Positions 8,393 to 17,291 of a DNA stretch of 64,000 nt are shown here, in pieces. Location of the stretch: contig CALSQY010000004.1 in assembly GCA_943788615.1 (NCBI GenBank), forward strand, positions 744,001 through 808,000, read 5' to 3'. Within the stretch, counting starts at the first letter, position 1; the number at the start of each line of letters is the position of its first letter. The stretch is from UBA4465 sp002292365 (GTDB taxonomy: Bacteria; Bacteroidota; Bacteroidia; Cytophagales; Cyclobacteriaceae). The notes under the pieces are model-generated. The model was not told the origin of the DNA and made no database searches. It saw only the letters and a program-made list of their open reading frames with translations. The translations under genes were made by a program, and so were the position numbers.

Positions 8393-10007
8393 TCAGTTTA
8401 AATATTTATCATTGGGCAGCGGAGAGCCCTCCATGATGCCATCACTGGCTTTGTCTTTAAATTTTTCAAAGTTTGTTTGAAACATTAAGGCCAACTCATT
8501 GGCCTGTCTATAAAAAGCTACATCATCTCTCCAAGTTTCGCGCGGACTCAAGATCTCATTAGGCACTCCGGGACAAATGAGGGCTATCTCTGCACCAAAG
8601 ATGGAATGTTTTCGGTAACCTAAATTATTCATAATCCCTTTTAATACCGCCGTAATGATCGCTCGGGTGTAGCGTAACTCAATACACCTTCCTACACCAT
8701 AGGGCCCACCCGTCCAACCGGTATTGATTAACCAAATATTTGCCCTATTTTCCTCCATTTTTTGACCTAACAATTCGGCATAAGCAGAAGGATGTAAAGG
8801 CATAAAGGGCGATCCAAAACAAGCTGAAAAAACAGGCTCAGGTGATATCACACCCGCTTCAGTGCCCGCTACTTTAGTTGTATAACCAGAAATAAAGTGA
8901 TACATGGCTTGTTGTTTGGATAACTTTAGTATTGGCGGTATCACACCAAAAGCATCGCAAGTTAAAAAAATATATTTTGAGGGATCCCTCCTATTGAAGG
9001 CGATACAGTATTTCTGATATGTTCTAAAGGATATGAAACTCGGGTATTTTCGGTGATACTTGCGTCTGAAAAATCGATAATCCTTTGATCCTTAAAGAAT
9101 CGAGTATTCTCTACAATCGCACCAAATTTAATGGCATTCCAAATCTCTGGTTCTTTTTCTTTAGACAAATCAATGACTTTGGCATAAAATCCCCCTTCAA
9201 AGTTAAATATGTTACTTTGAGTCCATCCATGTTCATCGTCTCCAATCAATAGTCGATCTTGATCGGCTGATAATGTAGTTTTTCCGGTACCCGACAATCC
9301 AAAGAAAATAGCCGTATCCCGCTTTTCAACTCCCATATTGGCCGAACAATGCATAGGTAATACACGATGTTTAATGGGTAGTTGAAATTAAGTACTGAAA
9401 ATATTCCTTTTTTTATTTCTCCTGAATATTCTGTACCACCAATCAATACCATTTTTTTTTCAAAATTAATGATGGTGAAATTTTCTTTTCGAATACCTTC
9501 TGTTTTTGAATCACCTTTAAATGCCGGACAACATATCACAGTAAAATCAGACGTAAAGTCCTTCAACTTATAAGGTTCTGGTTGAATAAACAAATTATAA
9601 CAAAACAGATTATGCCAAGACATCGTCGTCACAAATCTAACGCCCAACCTATGGTTCTTATCAGCTCCGGCGTACATGTCTCTTACATAGACCTGCTCTT
9701 TTTCTAGATAAGACATTATCCACCCGTCGTATTTTCGATCAAAATCAATAGATCCCATAGGGCTATTTATCGGACCCCACCAAACAGCATCTTTGGTGAT
9801 GTCATCTTTTACAATAAATCGCTCTTTTGGTGATCTTCTTGTGAAAGTACCGTGTTTAAACTCAGTACTCCCCTATCGGTCAATTGACCTTCACTATTTT
9901 ATGGCTCATTCGATAAGCATGGCTGGCTTCAGATTCCAGTAGGCCCTACCCACTTTCATACCTAATTTTTTCCTATCTACTTGGGGTGATTCCGATTAGA
10001 TATTCAT
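8393..10007 (-). pseudogene. pckA: Degraded ATP-type phosphoenolpyruvate carboxykinase
   Basis: Read across three frames, the minus strand encodes a full-length ATP-dependent PEP carboxykinase of about 538 residues, but it is broken. Intact pieces include TFTRRSPKERFIVKDD, the P-loop GLSGTGKTTLS, the metal motif LIGDDEHGW, ENTRVSYPLEHI and a complete C-terminal block (8393-8944). The lesions are: single-base frameshifts near 9897-9900 (A run), 9850, 9383-9386 and 8964-8970 (T run on the sense strand), a TGA at 9908-9906 and a TAA at codon 4 if the start is 10007. An alternative start at 9959 would remove only the TAA. All four frameshifts look like one-base losses. The enzyme would make PEP from oxaloacetate, the first step of gluconeogenesis. 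The neighbours are intact, so random assembly error is less likely than recent inactivation. Confidence 0.88.
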
Positions 10008-10202
10008 TTCTAAAAGGTCATCACAGCGGTGTATGGCTAGGTGTCATCGAAAAAATAAATATCAGGAAAATTTTTTGCTTATTTTATTAAATATCTAGCC
10101 AAGGCGACTAAATGTTGCTATTAAAATATTTATTAGGTAAATCACGATCTTTACTGTTTCCTTTCACTGGCCAATGACCCTTCGAAAGGCATTTGAAAAT
10201 AA

Positions 10203-11591
10203 TTAAACAATGGTTTTTAATTCATCGAGAAGATTATTGAGCGATTTTTTTGCGTCACCAAACAGCATACTGGTTTTTTCATGAAAAAATAAGGGATTTT
10301 CTATACCTGAATAACCTGAACTCATGCCTCGTTTCAGTACAATAACGTGCTTGCCTTTTAAGATCTCTAAAATAGGCATACCATAAATAGGACTCCCTGG
10401 GTCATCCAAAGCAGAAGGATTTACCACATCATTGGCTCCCACCACAATCGTCACATCTGCATCATTAAGAAATTTATTGGCATCGTCTAAATCCAGTAAT
10501 TTGGAATAGTCAACATCTGCCTCTGCCAATAATACATTCATATGCCCAGGCATCCGTCCGGCTACTGGATGAATGGCATATCGGACATTAACCTCTACCT
10601 CTTCGAGTAAATCTTCCAATTCTTTACATATTTTCTGTGCTTGTGCTACTGCCATACCATAACCTGGTACAATGACCACATTCGTTGAATAGCGCAACAT
10701 AATACTGGCATCCATAATATTCACTTCCTTTACCATTTGATCTCCCACTTGGACTGCACCACTTGAAGTCCCCCCAAAATCTCCTGCCAACACATTAAGT
10801 AGGGATCTGTTCATCGCTTGGCACATCAAAAGTGTTAATATACCTCCTGATGAGCCGACGAGAATACCACCCATCAGCATGATCATATTATCATAAATGA
10901 TTCCAGCTAATGCCGCAGAAACTCCTGTCAATGCATTGAGTATGGAGATAATCACAGGCATATCCGCACCTCCCACATTTAACACAAAGGTGATCCCATA
11001 GATCAATGATAAAATCATAATGATGTAAACCAAGTCCATAGTATCCAACACTTGCAGCTGATATACCGACGCTGCTATTAAAGTCAATAGCAAAACCACA
11101 TTAATCATATTGGCCCTCGGTAACTTCCAACTATCTTTGATGTTTCCCGATAATTTTCCATAGGCCACCAAGCTTCCAGTAAAAGCTATAGACCCTATCA
11201 ATAAGGCCAATAAAGTAGTCAAGTAAGGTGCCAGTTCAAAGGTTCCTGAATCATGAAAATTCAATAATTCAGCAATAGAGATTAATAATGCACAAGCCCC
11301 GCCAAGACCATTGAATAAAGAAACCATTTCTGGCATTTTGGTCATCAATACCTTGCCAGCTACCACCAAACCGATACCACTCCCAAATACCAGGGCGCCT
11401 ATAATGATTAGATAATTATCATTTCCGGACTCCATCGGTGAAAAAAGGGCGATTAGTACTCCCAAGCCCATTCCCAGCGCCGCTATTAAATTCCCAGAAC
11501 TAGCCGTTTTAGGACTGCTTAGTCGCTGTAATCCAACAATGAATAAAGAAACAGAAATGAGATAGACTAAGTTGATCAATGCGGTCATCAC
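10203..11591 (-). CDS. pntB: NAD(P) transhydrogenase subunit beta
   Basis: Inner-membrane subunit of the proton-translocating transhydrogenase, which uses the proton gradient to reduce NADP+ with NADH. About eight or nine hydrophobic segments fill residues 1-265. The C-terminal domain III binds NADP(H): the fingerprint VIVPGYGMAVAQAQ lies near residues 309-322. RMPGHMNVLLAEADV and GANDVVNPSALDDPGSP follow, and all are diagnostic. Length (462) matches the family. It is the third gene of a three-gene operon, 19 bases after the small alpha2 subunit. The split of the alpha chain in two is the arrangement known from Rhodospirillum. The broken pckA gene lies downstream. Confidence 0.95.
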   Translation of the reverse strand: MMTALINLVYLISVSLFIVGLQRLSSPKTASSGNLIAALGMGLGVLIALFSPMESGNDNYLIIIGALVFGSGIGLVVAGKVLMTKMPEMVSLFNGLGGACALLISIAELLNFHDSGTFELAPYLTTLLALLIGSIAFTGSLVAYGKLSGNIKDSWKLPRANMINVVLLLTLIAASVYQLQVLDTMDLVYIIMILSLIYGITFVLNVGGADMPVIISILNALTGVSAALAGIIYDNMIMLMGGILVGSSGGILTLLMCQAMNRSLLNVLAGDFGGTSSGAVQVGDQMVKEVNIMDASIMLRYSTNVVIVPGYGMAVAQAQKICKELEDLLEEVEVNVRYAIHPVAGRMPGHMNVLLAEADVDYSKLLDLDDANKFLNDADVTIVVGANDVVNPSALDDPGSPIYGMPILEILKGKHVIVLKRGMSSGYSGIENPLFFHEKTSMLFGDAKKSLNNLLDELKTIV

Positions 11592-11610
11592 ACGTTATAT
11601 TAAGGTTAAT

Positions 11611-11916
11611 TTATTTTTTGCGAAACATTTGAAGCATGCGATTGGTAACGGCATGGCCGCCCACAACATTAATAGTACCCAATAAAATGGCTAAACTCCC
11701 CAAAGCAAGTGATACATAATCCTCTGAACCACTGCTACGAACCAATATAATGGCACCTATAATAACGACACCACTGATCGCATTGGCTCCTGACATTAAC
11801 GGCGTGTGCAAAACCGTAGGCACTTTCGATATGAGTTCAAAACCCAAGAAAATGGCCATGATCAAGGCAAATAAAATCGTCAAATGATATGTAAAAATTT
11901 CAATGATTAAATTCAT
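11611..11916 (-). CDS. pntA2: NAD(P) transhydrogenase subunit alpha, membrane part (alpha2)
   Basis: A 101-residue membrane protein with three or four hydrophobic helices. It carries the segment VPTVLHTPLMSGANAISGVVIIG, given here only as a landmark (residues about 32-54), which is typical of the transmembrane domain II part of the alpha chain. In single-chain PntA this region is fused to the NAD-binding domain. Here it is a separate gene between pntA1 and pntB, 22 and 19 bases from each. It forms part of the proton channel with PntB. Confidence 0.93.
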   Translation of the reverse strand: MNLIIEIFTYHLTILFALIMAIFLGFELISKVPTVLHTPLMSGANAISGVVIIGAIILVRSSGSEDYVSLALGSLAILLGTINVVGGHAVTNRMLQMFRKK

Positions 11917-11938
11917 AATTTAAGTCTTTATGTTCTTT

Positions 11939-13021
11939 TTAGTTTTTTCCGATAAAAGTTGATTTCACAATCTCATCTTCAAAATCAATAGTATTTAACC
12001 CTGCTTTCAGTAAATGAGTAATGAAATTATAAATATTGACACTGAATAATTTGCTCGCCTCTTGAGTAAGGGAATAAGCCAATTGAGAATCTCCAATTAT
12101 GGTAACACCTGAATGATTAAGTGCCTCACCATTTTTAGTCAATTCGCAATTACCTCCACTCGCAGCGGCTAAATCTATAATGACCGCACCTGGTTTCATG
12201 GCGTCCACCGTTGCTCCTTCAATCAATTTTGGTGCCGCCTTTCCAGGAATACTCGCTGTAGTTATAACAATATCGGCTTTAACTACTTTTTGATGAATAA
12301 GCTCCCGCTGCGCAGCTAATGTCTCTTCTTTTTGTACAACCGCATAGCCTCCCGTGTCCACATCGCTTTGCATCCCTGCTACCATTATAAACTTAGCTCC
12401 TAAACTTTCAACTTCTTCTTTAACTGCTTTTCTAACATCAAAGGCCTCAACTACTGCACCTAAACGTTTGGCTGTAGCAATGGCTTGCAAACCTGCTACA
12501 CCCGCGCCTAGGATCAGCACTTTTGCAGGAGGGACTGTACCTGCTGCTGTTGTCAGCATAGGGAAATAACCCGCGAAGTGATTGGCTGCCAAGATTACTG
12601 ATTTGTATCCAGCCAAGGAAGCCATTGCAGACAATACGTCCATAGATTGAGCAAGCGAAGTCCTTGGAAGCATTTCTAGTGCAAATACCTTTTGACTTCT
12701 CTTCTTAAGCTTGGCAGTAAATTCCTTGTTGTTATGAGGATTCAGCAGACCAACTATCAAGGTATCAACAGGCAACATCTCTAAATCTTGGTCCGTCAAA
12801 GCATCTGAAATTACTAAAAGGTTGACCTGCTTAAGCACTTCGGTCCTAGATACTAAATTAGCACCTTCGTTCAGGTATTGATCGTCAGAAAAATGGGCCA
12901 ATAGACCCGCCTGTTTTTCAATCAGAAAACTTATCGTGTCCGTGGGCCATTTTTTTATGATATTAGGGGTTACACCTAAAGGCGCTTTATTCGAACTTTT
13001 CAGTATGCCTATCTGTATCAT
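11939..13021 (-). CDS. pntA1: NAD(P) transhydrogenase subunit alpha, NAD-binding part (alpha1)
   Basis: A 360-residue cytosolic domain I protein that binds NAD(H) and passes hydride to domain III of PntB. The Rossmann fingerprint is VLILGAGVAGLQAIATAKRLG near residues 168-188, with the acidic VEAFDVR just after. The N-terminal half resembles alanine dehydrogenase, as expected for the family, and KAAPKLIEGATVDAMKPG is a further family mark. It is the first gene of the pnt operon. The start is the ATG at 13021. A 7-base inverted repeat 38 bases upstream may be an operator. Confidence 0.94.
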   Translation of the reverse strand: MIQIGILKSSNKAPLGVTPNIIKKWPTDTISFLIEKQAGLLAHFSDDQYLNEGANLVSRTEVLKQVNLLVISDALTDQDLEMLPVDTLIVGLLNPHNNKEFTAKLKKRSQKVFALEMLPRTSLAQSMDVLSAMASLAGYKSVILAANHFAGYFPMLTTAAGTVPPAKVLILGAGVAGLQAIATAKRLGAVVEAFDVRKAVKEEVESLGAKFIMVAGMQSDVDTGGYAVVQKEETLAAQRELIHQKVVKADIVITTASIPGKAAPKLIEGATVDAMKPGAVIIDLAAASGGNCELTKNGEALNHSGVTIIGDSQLAYSLTQEASKLFSVNIYNFITHLLKAGLNTIDFEDEIVKSTFIGKN

Positions 13022-13058
13022 CAGATTTCGTATTTTTTAAATTATCCTCATTATATAC

Positions 13059-13085
13059 GTTAACTATTTTATGGACTCAGTTAAC
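13059..13085. promoter_or_regulatory. Inverted repeat upstream of pntA1
   Basis: GTTAACT at 13059-13065 and its exact complement AGTTAAC at 13079-13085 are separated by 13 bases. The nearest arm is 38 bases from the pntA1 start on the minus strand. A dimeric regulator could bind such a site. No regulator gene is adjacent, so this is a suggestion from position and symmetry only. Confidence 0.35.
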
Positions 13086-13125
13086 AACAACTTTGCACTT
13101 TCCTTATCACTAAACGATTTGATAC

Positions 13126-13145
13126 TTGGTAAGCTTTGGTAAGCT
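13126..13145. repeat. Perfect tandem duplication of a decamer
   Basis: TTGGTAAGCT occurs twice in direct succession (13126-13135 and 13136-13145) in the region upstream of the pnt operon. No function is evident; it may be a recent slippage product. Confidence 0.7.
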
Positions 13146-13423
13146 ATGAAAACATTTTTGTTTACGGAAGAAAATACACCCGTAAAAAAAAATAGTTAAA
13201 ATATTAAACTGATTTTTTGCAGAAATAATTCCCAAACTGTTCCAGGCTGCGAAATTGAGCAGTTTAATGAATTAAAATACATAATAACCATTCTCAATGA
13301 TTGAATGCCCTATGCTATTTCAATCACTATTAAAAAGGAAATTGATTCAATCAAGAGGGAAGTATTTTAAAAAAACCAAAATATTAATCTTAACCCATCA
13401 TTCAATAAACCAGTGCAGTGAGG

Positions 13424-15706
13424 TCAGTGAATAGTAAAATTTAAACCTATAAATATTCTTATGCCTTGATTTGAGGCGTAAACGTAACTCGGATCAAAAG
13501 TTAGAGCATAAGGATTATCAGTTACAGGGATGACTTGATCATTAGCATCAAATTGAACATTTTTATCAAAAGGATCAAAAGATCGGGCAATACTGTTAGC
13601 CCCCGGAGTAAAGTTGAGTAAATTTTTTACCCCTGAAAATAGCTCAAAATACTTCCCTAATCTTTTTGTCATCTGAATATTTTGGATGCTAAACCACGGT
13701 GAATATTCATCTCGGGGATCAAGCTCTCCCAATAAAGGCAAACGCATTGGTCCGTACAAATTTCCTGTATAATCAAGAGTAATCCCAATTTTTTTAAATC
13801 GATAGGTCATACTCCAAACGCCACTAAAACGCTCTGTAAGTAGCTGCCTTCGTTTTGCGCCCTCCTCCATGACAGCAACATCTATTAAGGTAGCCCCGGC
13901 TAACACAGTCAAACCATTTTCTAACATCAAATCCCCATTCAAAGAAATTCCTTTAGAAACAGATGAGCCACTTAGATTAGAATAAATTATTTTATTGGGA
14001 TCTGTCTCATAATCTGGCAGAATCCTATTAGAAAAGTGGGTATAAAATACACTCCCATCCAATGTCAAAATTGCTCTTTTTAGTATGACATTTTTTACAT
14101 AATTAATATTACCATTCCACGAGGTTTCTGGAGTTAAGGCATCCTCAAACTCGACAGTTCGGGAGCCGGTTAAGGCAGCATGATCTTCGGTAAATACATT
14201 GGCTACACGAAAGCCATTCCCTACACTAATACGGATAGTATTTTTTTTATCAAAAGAATTCCATCTGTAATTGGCACGTGGCGAAATAACATTACCGTGC
14301 AGACTATTATAATCGTATCGAACCCCCAATAATAATTTCTGTCGTTGGCTCAGACTAATTTCATCTTGCAAAAAGACTCCAGGCAAATGCATAATAGATG
14401 GTTCATTACCAGTGCCATTTATAGAAAGCGTGCCAAATGTATTATCATCATAATAAGTATACCGATAAGCACTTCCTAACAATAGTGAATGCATATTGGA
14501 GAACTGGGCATTCCAAATCAATTGAGCGAATCCAATATATTGATTTGCATTATAAGAAGTCAAGCCATAAAAAGAATTTTGACTGTGACCATTTCCACTA
14601 AACTGAAAATTTATATCAGCTACTACAGGTAGACGGTAAGCACCAAAAGCCTCCCACCTGTTAGTATATATACTTTCTGCGTATACATCATCACCTCCTC
14701 GATACCTTGGTTGCCAACCCATCTCACCTCCCCACCGGTCCTCATAAATATACCGCACTGCTAAATTAAAGGTTCGATGATCGGGCCGCTCGAATTCTAT
14801 TTTATTAAATATCGATATTCTATTCTGTAAAGTCAAGTCTGTAAATCCATCCTTATTATTATCGATTGGGTTTTGATAAATAAAATGATTAACCCCTAAT
14901 AAACCTCTCTTCCTCTTACCCAACTTATAAGAGATACCTAGGTCAGTATTTTGTTCTCCCCACGAACTACCATAACTATCTAAGGAAAATTTTGTAGCAT
15001 TACTAGGTTGTTTGGTGATAATATTGATAATTCCTCCAACGGCCTCAGATCCATATAAGCTTGAAGCGGGCCCTTTTACAATCTCTACCCTTTCGATTAA
15101 GGATTGGGGAATACCTGTCAGACCATACACCGTGGATAGTCCACTGACGATAGGCATACCATCTATAAGCACAAAGGTATAAGGGCCTTCCAAACCATTG
15201 ATATGAATATCTCCAGTATTACAAACGTTGCAATTAAGTTGTGGACGAATCCCATTTATATTTTGTAAAGATTCAAAAATTGAAGGAGTAGGATTTTTTT
15301 TGAAAAATCGTTTAGTGTAAACCTCAACGGCCACTGGACTTTCGAGCTTACTTACAGGCACCAATGTTCCAGAAATAACAATTTCATTAAGACGATCATT
15401 GGCTACTTCCAAAGTAAAATCAAAGATTATGGGCACCCCTTCTTTGAATACTAATTCGTGTTTTTGAGACATAAACCCTATCGCCGAAACCTCTACGGTA
15501 CTTTTTCCTAGGGGTATGTCTTCTAAGGAATAAATACCCTCGATATCGCTACTTGTACCTAGAGAAAAGTCGTCTATAAATACATTTACAAAAGGTTCAG
15601 GAATATTATTGAATGTAATCTTACCATGAAGTGATGTTGTTTGAGCGCACACCTTTAAACTTATTAACATTAATCCAAAAAGTGAGCTCAGGAAATTTAC
15701 TTTCAT
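13424..15706 (-). CDS. TonB-dependent outer-membrane receptor, probable metal or metal-chelate uptake
   Basis: A 760-residue outer-membrane receptor. It has a signal peptide ending KVCAQ near residue 22. A carboxypeptidase-regulatory-like beta domain follows (about 24-105, with EGIYSLEDIPLGKSTVEVSAIGF as landmark). Then come a plug domain (about 120-240) and a 22-strand-type barrel to the C-terminus. The plug ends with RVEIVKGPASSLYGSEAVGG, the classic TonB-receptor stretch. An unusual CNVCNTG motif sits in the plug near residue 160; it occurs in a Bacteroidota subgroup. The gene is divergent from an MntR/DtxR-type regulator, and a palindrome lies between its -33 and -7 boxes. Together these suggest uptake of iron, manganese or a chelate under metal repression. 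The exact ligand is unknown. Confidence 0.88.
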   Translation of the reverse strand: MKVNFLSSLFGLMLISLKVCAQTTSLHGKITFNNIPEPFVNVFIDDFSLGTSSDIEGIYSLEDIPLGKSTVEVSAIGFMSQKHELVFKEGVPIIFDFTLEVANDRLNEIVISGTLVPVSKLESPVAVEVYTKRFFKKNPTPSIFESLQNINGIRPQLNCNVCNTGDIHINGLEGPYTFVLIDGMPIVSGLSTVYGLTGIPQSLIERVEIVKGPASSLYGSEAVGGIINIITKQPSNATKFSLDSYGSSWGEQNTDLGISYKLGKRKRGLLGVNHFIYQNPIDNNKDGFTDLTLQNRISIFNKIEFERPDHRTFNLAVRYIYEDRWGGEMGWQPRYRGGDDVYAESIYTNRWEAFGAYRLPVVADINFQFSGNGHSQNSFYGLTSYNANQYIGFAQLIWNAQFSNMHSLLLGSAYRYTYYDDNTFGTLSINGTGNEPSIMHLPGVFLQDEISLSQRQKLLLGVRYDYNSLHGNVISPRANYRWNSFDKKNTIRISVGNGFRVANVFTEDHAALTGSRTVEFEDALTPETSWNGNINYVKNVILKRAILTLDGSVFYTHFSNRILPDYETDPNKIIYSNLSGSSVSKGISLNGDLMLENGLTVLAGATLIDVAVMEEGAKRRQLLTERFSGVWSMTYRFKKIGITLDYTGNLYGPMRLPLLGELDPRDEYSPWFSIQNIQMTKRLGKYFELFSGVKNLLNFTPGANSIARSFDPFDKNVQFDANDQVIPVTDNPYALTFDPSYVYASNQGIRIFIGLNFTIH

Positions 15707-15724
15707 GAATATGATTTAGTCTTA

Positions 15725-15755
15725 CAAAAATATAATATTTAGTATTGCCTAAAAA
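15725..15755 (-). promoter_or_regulatory. Candidate promoter of the TonB receptor gene
   Basis: On the minus strand a perfect -7 box TATTTTTG (15732-15725) is followed 19 bases upstream by TTTT (15755-15752) in place of the ideal TTTG. This is the spacing expected for Bacteroidota promoters. The -7 box lies 18 bases from the start codon at 15706. Confidence 0.55.
15738..15753. promoter_or_regulatory. Candidate MntR/DtxR operator
   Basis: TTTAG-tattgc-CTAAA is a 5-base perfect inverted repeat with a 6-base centre, in the style of DtxR/MntR family boxes. It falls inside the -33/-7 spacer of the TonB receptor promoter and 36 bases before the regulator's own start. Binding there would block the receptor and possibly affect the regulator. 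This is inferred from symmetry and position. Confidence 0.45.
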
Positions 15756-15776
15756 ATTAAATTCGCATTATTTTTA

Positions 15777-15784
15777 TAAATTTG
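15777..15784 (+). promoter_or_regulatory. -7 box directly before the MntR/DtxR-type regulator gene
   Basis: TAAATTTG matches TAnnTTTG and ends four bases before the ATG at 15789. If it is used, the transcript would start at or very near the start codon and be leaderless. No clear -33 box is seen at the usual spacing. Confidence 0.4.
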
Positions 15785-15788
15785 TTCA

Positions 15789-16466
15789 ATGATTTCACTG
15801 ACAGAAGAAAACTATTTAAAAGCGCTCATTTATCTTTCTTCCCTTGCTCCTGGTATTGAAAAAAAAAGGGATGTAAGCACTAGTGAATTAGCTTCCTATT
15901 TAAAACTCAAATCTTCTACTGTTAACGAAATGCTCAAAAGACTGAAAGATAAAAATTTAATCAATCACGAAAAATATAAAAAGATCACTCTAACCCATTC
16001 AGGTGAGCGAAATGGCTTGAAAATCGTCCGAAGACACCGCTTATGGGAAACATTTTTGTTTACAAAATTAGACTTTGATTGGATAGAGATTCATGAAGTT
16101 GCCGAACAATTAGAGCACATAAAATCTGAGAAGTTAGTAGAAAAAATTGATAGATTATTAGGCTATCCTAGCTTTGATCCTCACGGTGATCCAATTCCCA
16201 ATAAGCATGGCAACATACCACAAAGGATAACTAAAAGTTTATCCACTGTTAAAAAAGGAGAAACGTGTATGGTTCTCGCGGTGAGCGATACCTCGAAAGA
16301 TTTTTTGAACTATCTCGAAGACTTGGACATCTCTATCAGAACAGAAATAGTTGTTATTGACAAAATTGCTTATGACAAGTCAGTCAAAATCAAAATAAAA
16401 CATGAACAGTATTCACTCTCACGGGAGGTGGCCGACAATTTACTCGTGGGTGGTAAATTTAATTAA
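15789..16466 (+). CDS. MntR/DtxR-family metal-dependent transcriptional regulator
   Basis: A 225-residue metalloregulator. It has an N-terminal winged helix (about 3-70, with LKLKSSTVNEMLKRLKDKNL as recognition region) and a dimerisation/metal domain (about 75-140). The C-terminal FeoA/SH3-like domain spans about 150-222. Likely metal ligands are visible: His83 in RRHRLWE and Glu106-x-x-Glu109-His110 in AEQLEH. The Glu where iron-sensing DtxR has Cys favours an MntR-like manganese response. However, the N-terminal MntR Asp is replaced by Asn in the EENYLKA segment, so Fe is not excluded. It probably represses the divergent TonB receptor through the palindrome at 15738-15753. Confidence 0.9.
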   Translation: MISLTEENYLKALIYLSSLAPGIEKKRDVSTSELASYLKLKSSTVNEMLKRLKDKNLINHEKYKKITLTHSGERNGLKIVRRHRLWETFLFTKLDFDWIEIHEVAEQLEHIKSEKLVEKIDRLLGYPSFDPHGDPIPNKHGNIPQRITKSLSTVKKGETCMVLAVSDTSKDFLNYLEDLDISIRTEIVVIDKIAYDKSVKIKIKHEQYSLSREVADNLLVGGKFN

Positions 16467-16648
16467 CGCCATCATTGCCTTAAAGTCTTAATGATTTCCA
16501 ATTACTTTTATAGTATAAAGAGCTACGCCATCGCAAGTATTTTTAAATCATTCAGCGAAAATGGCTAGATATATACATGGCTGAGGCAACTAAATTATTT
16601 CAAAAAATGGTCTGAAACCTGTCGGTATTTACACAAGGATCAACGGCA

Positions 16649-17116
16649 CTAAATGACCTCCCAAGTATGATCTGACATTAACCTTACCTCTGCCACATAA
16701 TCTTCAAATGGCATTTTTTCCCCCCACTCTTTTGGCCCAACAATAGACAAAACATCTCCTTTCTTTTTTCTCTTGTACAAATGATAAATGTTGTTGATCA
16801 CAGGTGTAAACCCAATTTCTGCCTGATAGATACGCTCAGATACATTGACTCGCTCTTTCAATAAATTGGCTTGATTCACCAAAGTTTGCATTTGCTCATA
16901 CAATTGCTGGAACTGTCGACCAGTTTGATCGTGCATGGCCGCCACTGCATTACCTTTAATTCTTCCTCTATCTTCTGGCTTGATCAAGGCACTTCCAACA
17001 CTGTGAGCAAATTGGATCAACCCAGGGAAGTCGGTGATTTTTTCACGCTCTTTTTCAAGATCGATATTTGATAAATCTACCTTATTCCCGATTGATTTCG
17101 ATGTTTTCATTGTCAT
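16649..17116 (-). CDS. DUF2452 family protein of unknown function
   Basis: A 155-residue soluble protein recognised as DUF2452 from the segments FAHSVGSALIKPEDRGRIKG, YQAEIGFTPVINNIYHLY and the C-terminal MSDHTWEVI. Predicted helices occupy the middle, with heptad-like LYEQMQTLVNQANLLKERV. No catalytic motif is apparent and no biochemical role is known to me. The start could be the first Met or the Met two codons later. It overlaps by 35 bases the end of a small membrane-protein gene just upstream on the same strand, so the two are probably co-transcribed and perhaps translationally coupled. Confidence 0.82.
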   Translation of the reverse strand: MTMKTSKSIGNKVDLSNIDLEKEREKITDFPGLIQFAHSVGSALIKPEDRGRIKGNAVAAMHDQTGRQFQQLYEQMQTLVNQANLLKERVNVSERIYQAEIGFTPVINNIYHLYKRKKKGDVLSIVGPKEWGEKMPFEDYVAEVRLMSDHTWEVI

Positions 17117-17237
17117 TTTTTAAATTCTTTTTTGCCCACGGCGGGGTAGTACGTTGCGAAATGTCATAAGCTATTAACACCATCAATAGCAAAAATATTC
17201 CCGCAACTATAAAAAATATTCGTTTAGATCTTTTCAT
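17082..17237 (-). CDS. Small single-span membrane protein
   Basis: A 51-codon frame beginning MKRSKRIFFIVAGIFLLL. It shows a basic N-terminus, one strongly hydrophobic helix (about residues 7-24) and a soluble tail with ISQRTTPPWAKK. The RTT-Pro motif right after the membrane helix resembles small Bacteroidota membrane proteins that I have seen but cannot name. Its last 35 bases overlap the DUF2452 start in another frame. The typical membrane-protein layout and the positive-inside N-terminus argue that it is a real gene. Function unknown. Confidence 0.6.
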   Translation of the reverse strand: MKRSKRIFFIVAGIFLLLMVLIAYDISQRTTPPWAKKNLKNDNENIEINRE

Positions 17238-17291
17238 TATCAAAAAACTAACTACAAATTTGAACTAATAAATAATTTTAATCTTAAAAAT

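Larger units (their letters stand above)
13022..13423. other. Intergenic region between pnt operon and TonB receptor
   Basis: About 400 AT-rich bases without a convincing gene on either strand. It contains the upstream region of pntA1 with an inverted repeat and a tandem decamer, both listed separately. It is also the region downstream of the TonB receptor gene. No clear hairpin terminator was found. Confidence 0.6.

Noticed and set aside
8393..10007. The pckA lesions and the DUF885 Trp-to-TGA change as a sign of TGA read as tryptophan
   Set aside because: Intact genes in the window end in TGA (for example purL, the adaptor at 51384 and the TetR gene at 27080), and Trp is encoded by TGG throughout. 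pckA also has frameshifts, which recoding of TGA does not explain.
8393..10007. Calling the three open pieces of pckA separate small genes
   Set aside because: Each continues the homology of the previous one to a single PEP carboxykinase, with a one-base shift between them and no start signals.
10030..10100. GGCTAG / CTAGCC inverted repeat and a similar GGCTAGATAT stretch near 16563 as a dispersed element
   Set aside because: Only 6 to 10 bases match and the flanks diverge; this is not enough for a repeat family.
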